This document shows positions 55,346 through 62,301 of a DNA stretch of 64,000 bases, one piece after another. The position numbers and the translations under genes are program-made. The stretch is from the NCBI GenBank assembly GCA_035549075.1, contig DASZRT010000082.1:3811-67810 (forward strand), in the 5' to 3' direction. The notes under the pieces were generated by a model. The model was not told the DNA's origin, ran no database searches, and was given only the letters and a program-made list of their open reading frames with translations. Numbering within the stretch: position 1 is the stretch's first letter; the number at the start of each line of letters is the position of its first letter. The stretch is from DASZFV01 sp035549075 (GTDB lineage: Bacteria; Myxococcota_A; Polyangia; Fen-1088).

Positions 55346-55750
55346 ATGGCGAACGCGTTCGCGCACATCGAGCTCAACACCGACGACCTGGCGAAGGCCC
55401 AAAAGTTCTACAAGAGCCTGTTCGACTGGAAGCTGCGACCGTTCGGTCCCGACTACACGATGATCGACGTCGGCAAGGGCGGGACGGGCGGCGGCATGCA
55501 AAAGAAGGCGATGGCCGAGGCGCCGACCGCCTGGCTCCCGTACGTCCAGGTCGACGACGTCAAGAAGACGATCGCGAAGGCCCGCCGCCTGGGCGCCACG
55601 ATCCAGGCCGAGTACGTCGACATCGGCGAGATGGGCGCGATCGGCGTCTTCACCGATCCGACGGGCGCCTCGATCGGCGTCTGGGCCTTGACCGCCAAGC
55701 CCAAGGCCGCGCGCGCGAAGAAGAAGCCCGCGAAGAAGCGCGCCAAGTAA
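55346..55750 (+). CDS. VOC-family protein with histone-H1-like basic tail
   Basis: The 134-residue protein has a VOC fold in the first 115 residues (HIELNTDDLAKAQKFYKSLF, TDPTGASIGVWAL) with usual family length, and a final 18-residue Lys/Ala/Pro-rich tail (AKPKAARAKKKPAKKRAK) like those of bacterial histone-H1-like proteins. The tail could target it to nucleic acid. The ATG at 55346 has a GGAGG six bases upstream. It is convergent with the DsbA-OsmC gene; a GC palindrome of 15 bases lies between their stops. The substrate is unknown. Confidence 0.88.
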   Translation: MANAFAHIELNTDDLAKAQKFYKSLFDWKLRPFGPDYTMIDVGKGGTGGGMQKKAMAEAPTAWLPYVQVDDVKKTIAKARRLGATIQAEYVDIGEMGAIGVFTDPTGASIGVWALTAKPKAARAKKKPAKKRAK

Positions 55751-55774
55751 GCGCGCGTCGCGCGCCGCCGGCGG

Positions 55775-56791
55775 TCAGGGCGTCCAGGACGGCGGGTCGC
55801 TCGCGGGGAAGCTCTCCTCGCCGGCTTCGTCGACGCGGCGGTCGGCGGCGACGCGCGTCTCGACGGCGATCTCGCCGAGCAGCGTGCGCGAGACGGGGCA
55901 CGCGTCGGCGGCGTGCTCGATCTTGACGAGATCGGCCGCCGTCAGGTCGCCCGCCACTTGGATCGAGCGCCGGAACAAATGACCCTGCTCGGTGCGTGAC
56001 TGGCTGAGCCGGACCTCGACGTGATCGAGGCGCTTCTTGTTGTGCTGCGCCCACCATTGGATCGTCATGGCGGTGCAGGAGCCGAGCGCGGCGAGCAGGA
56101 ATTCGTGCGGGCCAGGGCCCGCGTCCTGGCCGTCTTCGTCGGGCTTCAGATCGGCGACGATCTCGTGCGGCCCGATCGAGATGATCTGGCGGCGAGGATG
56201 CTCGGTGCTGCGCACGATCGCCTCGCGAAACGTCGAGCGCAGCGATTCGGCCTTGCCCTCGGCGCGTTTGATGGCGTTCTCGAGGCGATCGAGCGAGTCG
56301 TCGAAGCGCACGCCGTTGACGAAGAAGGTCGGCGTCGCCAGCACGTGGCTGTGAAAGCCCGTGACCTCCTCGGCGTGGACGGCGGCGCGGTACGTGCCCG
56401 CGGTGAGGTCGCGCTCGAAGGCGGCGGCGTCGAGGCCGATCTCGCCCGCGAGCGCGACGAGCCGCGCCCGTGACAGCTCGCCGTCGGCCTCGAACAGCTC
56501 GTCGTGCATCTCCCAGAACTTGCCGTGCGCGGCCGCGATCTCGGCGGCCTCGGCGGCGGGCTCGGCGTGCGGGAACAAGTGGCTGCGGGGATTGGCGCGG
56601 AAGACGAAACGGACCTGGGGCGATCGGCGGGTCAGCTCTTTGACGACGCCGTAGGCGGCGCGGCAGCTCGGGCAGGCGAAGTCGCCGTACTCGACGAGCG
56701 TCACGGGCGCGTCGGCGGGCCCGCGCGCGTGGTCGCTTTCGGTCACCGGCTCGGCGAGCTTCGTCGCGTGATCTTCTTCGAAGTGGCCCAT
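55775..56791 (-). CDS. DsbA-like/OsmC-like fusion protein
   Basis: This 338-residue protein has a DsbA-type thioredoxin fold (about residues 18-185) with active site C40-P-S-C43 and cis-Pro in ATPTFFV. An OsmC-like domain fills about 195-330, with the Cys pair seen in LGSCTAMT and ACPVS. The two halves combine thiol oxidation or reduction with organic hydroperoxide reduction. There is no signal peptide, so it works in the cytoplasm. The ATG at 56791 is one base after the flavoprotein stop, so the genes are co-translated. The fusion is unusual, though not unique in my recollection. Confidence 0.9.
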   Translation of the reverse strand: MGHFEEDHATKLAEPVTESDHARGPADAPVTLVEYGDFACPSCRAAYGVVKELTRRSPQVRFVFRANPRSHLFPHAEPAAEAAEIAAAHGKFWEMHDELFEADGELSRARLVALAGEIGLDAAAFERDLTAGTYRAAVHAEEVTGFHSHVLATPTFFVNGVRFDDSLDRLENAIKRAEGKAESLRSTFREAIVRSTEHPRRQIISIGPHEIVADLKPDEDGQDAGPGPHEFLLAALGSCTAMTIQWWAQHNKKRLDHVEVRLSQSRTEQGHLFRRSIQVAGDLTAADLVKIEHAADACPVSRTLLGEIAVETRVAADRRVDEAGEESFPASDPPSWTP

Positions 56792-56792
56792 G

Positions 56793-58439
56793 TCAAAGCT
56801 CCTGCAGCGCGCGGTGGAGCAGCTGCACGCAGATCGAGCCCTCGCCGACGGCGGACGCGACGCGCTTGACGCTGCTCGAGCGCGCGTCGCCCACGCAGAA
56901 GACGCCCGCGATGCTGGTCTCCATCAAGTAGGGACGGCGGGCGAGCGCCCAGCGCCCGCTCGCGAGATCGTCGGGGCTGAGATCGGCGCCCGTCTTCACG
57001 AACTTCTTGTCGTCCATGACGACGCAGCCGTCGAGCCACGCCGTGTTGGGATCGGCGCCCGTCATCATGAAGAGGTTCGAGATCGGCTTCGTCTCGCGTG
57101 CGCCCGTCTCGAGGTGCTGCCACGTGACGCGCTCGAGGCGATCGGTGCCTTCGAGGTCGACGATTTGGCAACGCGCGCCGAGATCGATGTTGGGCGTGCC
57201 CTCGATGCGCTGGATCAGGTACTTCGACATGCTGTCGACGAGGCCGGGGCCGCGCACGAGCACCTGCACGTGCCGCGCGAGCTGCGACAAGAACACGGCG
57301 GCCTGGCCCGCCGAGTTGCCGCCGCCGACGACCGCGACGTCCTCGCCTTTGCACAGCTGCCCTTCGACGTGCGTCGCGCTGTAGTAGACGCCCGCGCCTT
57401 CGAAGCGGGTGAGCGCGGGCAGGTCGAGCTTGCGGTAGCGCACGCCCGACGCGATGACGATCGCGCGCGTGCGCACCTCTTGGCCGTCGGACAGCCAGAG
57501 GCGGTACGGACGATCGTCGCAGTTGAGGCGCATGACGCGGCGGCCGATCGCGACCTCGGCGCCGAACTTTTCGGCCTGCGAGAGCGCGCGGCCCGCGAGC
57601 GCCTCGCCCGAGATGCCCGTCGGGAAGCCGAGGTAGTTCTCGATGCGCGAGCTCGTTCCCGCCTGGCCGCCGGGCGCCGTCTCTTCGAGCACGAGCACGT
57701 CGAGGCCCTCCGACGCGCCGTAGACGGCGGCGGCGAGGCCGGCCGGGCCGGCGCCGACGATGACGACGTCGCGCACTTGGCTCGTGTCGAGCTGCGGATC
57801 GAGGCCGGTAAGCGAGGCGAGCGCCTCGGTCGTCGGGTTCTTGAGGACGTGGCCGCCCTGGCAGACGACGACCGGCACCTCGTGCACGCTGACGTGGAAT
57901 TGATCGAGCAGCGTCTGGACGCTGGGATCGACCTCGACGTCCTCGTACGTGAACGGCTGCCCGTTGCGGCTCAGGAACTCCTTGATGCGCATCGTGTCGG
58001 CCGAGTGGCGTGAGCCGACGAGCACGAGGTTCTGGCTGGCGGCGTTCATCAGCTCCATGCGGCGCAGGATGAAGGCGCGCATGAAGATCTCGCTGAGCTC
58101 GGCGTCGCGCTGCACGAGCGTGCGCAGCGCCTCGCGATCGGCGACGACGAGCTCGCTGGGCTCGCGCGTGCGGGCGCGCACGAGGCTGCGTCGCGCCGAG
58201 AGCATGTTGATCTCGCCCGTGAAGCCGCCGGCCTCGTGGATGACGACGGGCCGCTCGACCTCACCGACGGGCTGGACGATCTCGACCGAGCCGGAGAGCA
58301 CGACGAAGAAGCGCGTGTTCTGATCGCCGACGTCGAAGAGCACCTCGCCCGCCGGGCTCGTGACGCGGCGGCCGACGGCGGCGATGCGGTCGATCTGCGC
58401 GGGCGTCAGCGTCGGGAACGTCTGGGCGGCGCGGTCCAT
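56793..58439 (-). CDS. cNMP-binding/thioredoxin-like/TrxR-like flavoprotein lacking redox Cys motifs
   Basis: The 548-residue protein starts at ATG 58439 (GTG 58442 is also possible). It has an N-terminal cyclic-nucleotide-binding-type domain (about 1-125), a thioredoxin/glutaredoxin-like region without CxxC (about 140-225, VGSRHSADTMRIKEFL) and a thioredoxin-reductase-like flavoprotein domain (about 230-548). FAD and NADPH motifs are present (VVIVGAGPAGLAAAVYGASE, VAVVGGGNSAGQAAVFL). The active CATC of TrxR is replaced by SATH in YYSATHVEGQLC. It therefore cannot work as ordinary TrxR by a CxxC. It sits between the UBP zinc finger and the DsbA-OsmC gene in one co-translated operon. Confidence 0.92.
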   Translation of the reverse strand: MDRAAQTFPTLTPAQIDRIAAVGRRVTSPAGEVLFDVGDQNTRFFVVLSGSVEIVQPVGEVERPVVIHEAGGFTGEINMLSARRSLVRARTREPSELVVADREALRTLVQRDAELSEIFMRAFILRRMELMNAASQNLVLVGSRHSADTMRIKEFLSRNGQPFTYEDVEVDPSVQTLLDQFHVSVHEVPVVVCQGGHVLKNPTTEALASLTGLDPQLDTSQVRDVVIVGAGPAGLAAAVYGASEGLDVLVLEETAPGGQAGTSSRIENYLGFPTGISGEALAGRALSQAEKFGAEVAIGRRVMRLNCDDRPYRLWLSDGQEVRTRAIVIASGVRYRKLDLPALTRFEGAGVYYSATHVEGQLCKGEDVAVVGGGNSAGQAAVFLSQLARHVQVLVRGPGLVDSMSKYLIQRIEGTPNIDLGARCQIVDLEGTDRLERVTWQHLETGARETKPISNLFMMTGADPNTAWLDGCVVMDDKKFVKTGADLSPDDLASGRWALARRPYLMETSIAGVFCVGDARSSSVKRVASAVGEGSICVQLLHRALQEL

Positions 58440-58448
58440 CACCTGGCT

Positions 58449-58727
58449 CTAGAGCGGATCGAACCCGAGCTCGTCGACGAAGCACCAGCCCCAACGCTCG
58501 CCCGGCTCGAGCGAGCGAATGATGGGGTGCTTCGTCTTGTGGAAGTGCTTCGTGGCGTGGCGGTTCTTCGAGTCGTCGCAGCAGCCGACGTGGCCGCACG
58601 TCATGCAGAGCCGCAGGTGCACCCAGTCGTCGCCCATCGCGAGGCACTCTTCGCAACCGTCCGTCTTCGGGCGGACGTGTCGATCGATCTTTCCGAGATG
58701 CTCGCAGGAGGGTGCTGGCTCTTTCAC
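58449..58727 (-). CDS. UBP-type zinc-finger protein
   Basis: This 92-residue protein starts at GTG 58727, with GGAGG four bases upstream. The zinc ligands fit the UBP pattern: C8, H10, C25, C28, C41, C44, H46, C49 and the later His residues in RHATKHFHKTKH. In eukaryotes this domain binds the ubiquitin C-terminus; bacteria without ubiquitin must use it for something else. It is the first gene of the redox operon, with a nine-base gap to the flavoprotein. It is divergent from egtB, sharing a 63-base promoter region. Confidence 0.9.
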   Translation of the reverse strand: MKEPAPSCEHLGKIDRHVRPKTDGCEECLAMGDDWVHLRLCMTCGHVGCCDDSKNRHATKHFHKTKHPIIRSLEPGERWGWCFVDELGFDPL

Positions 58728-58790
58728 GGTGCCTCCAAATCGGACCGTAGCATGACGGATCGGTGATTCATCGGCTAGCTTTGGGAGCGC

Positions 58791-59993
58791 ATGCGTCTCC
58801 TCGAGCGTTACCGCGACGTCCGCGCGCGCACCGTCGCGCTGGCGGCGCCGCTGTCACCCGAAGATCAAATGGTGCAGTCGATGCCCGAGGCGAGCCCGAC
58901 GAAGTGGCACCTCGCCCACACGACGTGGTTCTTCGAGACGTTCGCGCTGGGTCCGCACGGCCACCGCGCGGCCGATCCGCGTTATGCGTTCTTGTTCAAC
59001 TCGTACTACGAGGGCGTGGGCCCGCGCGTCGAGCGGGCGCGCCGCGGGCAGCTCTCGCGGCCGTCGCTCGCGGAGGTGCACGCGTACCGACGCCGCGTCG
59101 ACGAAGCGGTCGAGCGGTTGCTGGGAGGTGCGAACGACGTCGCGGTGATCGTCGAGCTGGGCTTGCACCACGAGCAGCAGCACCAAGAGCTGCTGCTCAC
59201 CGACGTCAAACACGCGCTGGGCCAGCAGCCGCTGCGGCCCGCGTACCACGCGATCGCGCCCGCGCGAACCGACGCCGCGCCGATGCGGTATCACGCGTTC
59301 GACGAGGGCGTCGTCTCGATCGGCCACGGCGGCGCCGGCTTCGCGTTCGACAACGAAGGCCCGCGGCACCGCTGCTTTCTGCAGGCGTTCGAGCTCGCCG
59401 ATCGGCCGGTCACCTGCGGCGAGTACCTGACGTTCATGGCCGAGGGCGGCTACACGCGCGCCGAGCTGTGGCTCTCCGAAGGGTGGAGCCGCGTGCAGAG
59501 CGAAGGGTGGCGCGCGCCGCTCTATTGGGAGCTGGACGAGGGCGTTTGGAAGACTTACACGATGGGAGGCGTGCGCGAGGTCGAGCGCGCCGAGCCCGTG
59601 TCACACGTGAGTTACTTCGAGGCCGACGCTTTCGCTCGCTGGGCCGGTGCGCGCCTGCCGACGGAGTATGAGTGGGAGCACGCGGCGGCGGACGCCCCCG
59701 TGACGGGCCATTTCGCCGACTCGGATCGGTTTCATCCCAGGGCGGCCGCCGCCGGTTCGTTCGGCGACGTGTGGCAGTGGACGAGCAGCGCCTATGCACC
59801 GTACCCACGCTACAGCCCGCCGGCCGGTGTGCTCGGCGAGTACAACGGCAAGTTCATGGCGAGCCAGATGGTGTTGCGCGGCGGTTCGTGTCTCACGCCC
59901 GCGGGGCACGTACGCGCGACGTACCGCAACTTCTTCGCGCCCGAGACGCGCTGGCAGATGAGCGGCCTTCGCCTCGCGCGAGACGCCGAATGA
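58791..59993 (+). CDS. egtB: EgtB, iron-dependent ergothioneine sulfoxide synthase
   Basis: The 400-residue protein has an N-terminal DinB-like domain with the iron ligands H43 (KWHLAHTTWF), H127 and H131 in HHEQQHQELLLTD. A C-terminal FGE-sulfatase domain (about 170-395) follows, with GHGGAGFAFDNEGPRHRCFL and the final NFFAPETRWQMSGLRLARD. It joins trimethylhistidine to a Cys-containing thiol (gamma-glutamyl-cysteine or cysteine) to make the sulfoxide precursor of ergothioneine. The stop overlaps the egtD start as ATGA. The start at 58791 has a GGGAG before it. egtA, egtC and egtE are not in the window. Confidence 0.95.
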   Translation: MRLLERYRDVRARTVALAAPLSPEDQMVQSMPEASPTKWHLAHTTWFFETFALGPHGHRAADPRYAFLFNSYYEGVGPRVERARRGQLSRPSLAEVHAYRRRVDEAVERLLGGANDVAVIVELGLHHEQQHQELLLTDVKHALGQQPLRPAYHAIAPARTDAAPMRYHAFDEGVVSIGHGGAGFAFDNEGPRHRCFLQAFELADRPVTCGEYLTFMAEGGYTRAELWLSEGWSRVQSEGWRAPLYWELDEGVWKTYTMGGVREVERAEPVSHVSYFEADAFARWAGARLPTEYEWEHAAADAPVTGHFADSDRFHPRAAAAGSFGDVWQWTSSAYAPYPRYSPPAGVLGEYNGKFMASQMVLRGGSCLTPAGHVRATYRNFFAPETRWQMSGLRLARDAE

Positions 59994-60937
59994 CCGACCT
60001 CGCCGACGAAGTGCGCCGCGGCCTGACGGCGACGCCCAAGACGCTCTCGCCGCGGCTCTTCTACGACGACGAGGGCTCGCGTCTGTACGAGCTCATCACC
60101 GAGCTGCCCGAGTACTACCTCACGCGCGCCGAGCGCTCGATCTTCGAGGAGCACGCCCCCGTCATCGCCACGATGGCGGGCGGGAACGCGGGCGCGTCGC
60201 TGACGGTCGTCGAGATCGGCGCGGGCTCGGCCTCGAAGACCGAGCTCGTCCTCTCGGCGATCCTGCGTCGCCAACGCGAATGTCTCTACGTACCCGTCGA
60301 CGTCTCGCGCGCGGCGCTCGACGCGGCGGCGCGGCGCTTGTCGGAGACGCTGCCGCGCGTGCGCGTGCAGCCCGTCGTCGGCACGTACGAGCGGGCGTTT
60401 CCCGCGCTCGCCAAGCTGCCCGCGCCGTCGCTCGCGATGTTCATCGGCAGCTCGATCGGCAACCTGGACGACGGCGAGGCGTCGACGCTGCTGCGCGGGT
60501 TGCGGCGTGCGTTGGGCCCACACGCGGCGCTGCTGCTCGGGACCGATCTGCGCAAGGCGCCCGAGGTCTTGCTGCCCGCGTACGACGACGCCGCGGGCGT
60601 CACGGCGGCCTTCAACAAGAACCTCCTCGCGCGCATCAACCGCGAGCTGGGCGGCCACTTCGATCTCGATCGATTCCGCCACGTGGCGCGCTGGAACGAC
60701 GCCGCGTCGCGCATCGAGATGCACCTCGAGAGCCTGGTCGGGCAAGACGTGCCGATCGGCGCGCTCGGAATCTCGGTTCATTTCGACGCGGGCGAGACGA
60801 TCCACACCGAATCGAGCGTGAAGTACGACTTCGCGCGCGTCGGCCGGTTGCTCGAGGCCGGCGGCTTCTCACCCATGACGTCGTTCACGGATCGCGAGCG
60901 TCGCTTCGCCGTCCATCTGGCGTCGGCGACGCCCTGA
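59990..60937 (+). CDS. egtD: EgtD, histidine N-alpha-methyltransferase
   Basis: The 315-residue SAM-dependent enzyme has the EgtD layout: an N-terminal PKTLSPRLFYDDEGSRLYE and the tyrosine-rich LPEYYLTRAE, then a Rossmann core (VVEIGAGSASKTELVLSAI, FIGSSIGNLDDGE, GTDLRKAPEVLLPAYDDAAG). It trimethylates the alpha-amino group of histidine, the first step of ergothioneine synthesis, and hands the product to EgtB, which precedes it with ATGA overlap. It ends just before a dihaem peroxidase gene; an in-frame start for that gene overlaps the stop (TGATG). Confidence 0.95.
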   Translation: MTDLADEVRRGLTATPKTLSPRLFYDDEGSRLYELITELPEYYLTRAERSIFEEHAPVIATMAGGNAGASLTVVEIGAGSASKTELVLSAILRRQRECLYVPVDVSRAALDAAARRLSETLPRVRVQPVVGTYERAFPALAKLPAPSLAMFIGSSIGNLDDGEASTLLRGLRRALGPHAALLLGTDLRKAPEVLLPAYDDAAGVTAAFNKNLLARINRELGGHFDLDRFRHVARWNDAASRIEMHLESLVGQDVPIGALGISVHFDAGETIHTESSVKYDFARVGRLLEAGGFSPMTSFTDRERRFAVHLASATP

Positions 60938-61014
60938 TGATGCGCGCGAAGGCGTTGGTCGCGCCGCGGGCGCGCCCGACGACTGAGCACGACCGTGCTA
61001 CGTTGCGCCCGCTC

Positions 61015-62301
61015 ATGACGCTCACCGAACGCGCTCGCGTGGCGCTCTGTGGCGCGGTGCTCGTCGCGCCCGCGTGTCGAGGATCCGCGACGACGAACGA
61101 AGAGGCGGCGCCCGCGGCGCCGCCGCCTCAGGCGGCGCCCGCGAAGCCGGTCGCGCCCGACAAGTTCAGCCGCAGCCCGATGCCCGCCGAGATGACCGAC
61201 CTCGGGCGGCAGCTCTTCTCCGACACGACGTTGTCGGCGTCGGGCCAGATGGCGTGCGTCACCTGCCACGACCCGAAGCTCGGCTTCGGCCCGCCGAACG
61301 CGCGCCCCACGCAGCTCGGCGGGCCCGACATGAAGAGCCCGGGCCTGCGGGCCGTGCCGTCGCTGCGCTACCTGCAATCGGTGCCGTCGTTCACGCAGCA
61401 CTACCTCGACGAAGCCTCCGACGGCAGCAACGACGTGGGCCCGACGGGCGGCAACACCTGGGACGGCCGCGTGAACACGAAGCACGACCAAGCCAAGCTG
61501 CCGCTCACGTCGAAGTTCGAGATGGCCAACGCCAGCCTCGACGACGTCGTCGCCAAGGTCGCGGGCGGCCCGCTCGCGACCAAGTTCCGCGCCGTCTTCG
61601 GCGACGACGTGTTCGCCAACCCCGCCCGCGGCTCGGCGGCGATCCTCATGTGCCTCGAGGTCTTCCAGCAGAGCCCCAAGGACTTCTACCCGTACTCGAG
61701 CAAGTACGATCAATACTTGCGCCGCAAGGCCGAGCTCAGCGCCGCCGAGGCGCGCGGCCTCGCGCTCTACAACGACGGCAACAAGGGCAACTGCGCCAGC
61801 TGCCACCCGAGCGGCGGCTACCACGGCGCGTTCCCGCAGTTCACCGACTACGGCTTCAACGCGCTCGGCGTGCCGCGCAACGCGCGCATCGCCGCCAACG
61901 CCGACCCGCGCTTCTACGACATGGGGCTCTGCGGGCCCGAGCGCACGGATCTAAAAGATCACAAAGAGTACTGCGGCCTCTTCCGCGTGCCGTCGCTGCG
62001 CAACGTCGCCCTGCGGAAGGTCTTCTTTCACAACGGCGCGTTCGACAGCCTCGATCGCGTCATGGCCTTCTACGTCGAGCGCGACACGAACCCGGGCAAG
62101 TGGTACCCGAAGGTCGGCGGGAAGATCGAGACGTTCGACGACCTACCCGCCGAGCTCCGCAAGAACGTCACGCACGACGTGCCGTTCGGCGGCAAGCCCG
62201 GCGGGAAGCCCAGGCTCAGCGCAACGGAGATCCGCGACGTCATCGCCTTCTTGAAGACGCTGACCGACGCGGATCTCCAAGAACCAACTACGGGACGCTG
62301 A
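61015..62301 (+). CDS. Dihaem cytochrome c peroxidase (MauG-like) lipoprotein
   Basis: The 428-residue protein starts at ATG 61015, which places a lipobox-like APAC at residue 21; ATGs at 60937 and 60940 give longer but signal-less forms. An Ala/Pro-rich linker follows. Two CxxCH sites are present (CVTCH at 81-85 and CASCH near 262). It should reduce hydrogen peroxide in the envelope using two c-haems. It follows egtBD, and ergothioneine is itself an antioxidant, so the trio may form an oxidative-stress unit. Its 3' end overlaps the convergent phosphoesterase gene by 14 bases. Confidence 0.9.
   Translation: MTLTERARVALCGAVLVAPACRGSATTNEEAAPAAPPPQAAPAKPVAPDKFSRSPMPAEMTDLGRQLFSDTTLSASGQMACVTCHDPKLGFGPPNARPTQLGGPDMKSPGLRAVPSLRYLQSVPSFTQHYLDEASDGSNDVGPTGGNTWDGRVNTKHDQAKLPLTSKFEMANASLDDVVAKVAGGPLATKFRAVFGDDVFANPARGSAAILMCLEVFQQSPKDFYPYSSKYDQYLRRKAELSAAEARGLALYNDGNKGNCASCHPSGGYHGAFPQFTDYGFNALGVPRNARIAANADPRFYDMGLCGPERTDLKDHKEYCGLFRVPSLRNVALRKVFFHNGAFDSLDRVMAFYVERDTNPGKWYPKVGGKIETFDDLPAELRKNVTHDVPFGGKPGGKPRLSATEIRDVIAFLKTLTDADLQEPTTGR

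Noticed and set aside
55750..55774. An intrinsic terminator at the GCGCGCG-T-CGCGCGC palindrome between the VOC and DsbA-OsmC genes
   Set aside because: It has no T tail on either strand and sits in a GC-rich stretch where such palindromes arise easily.
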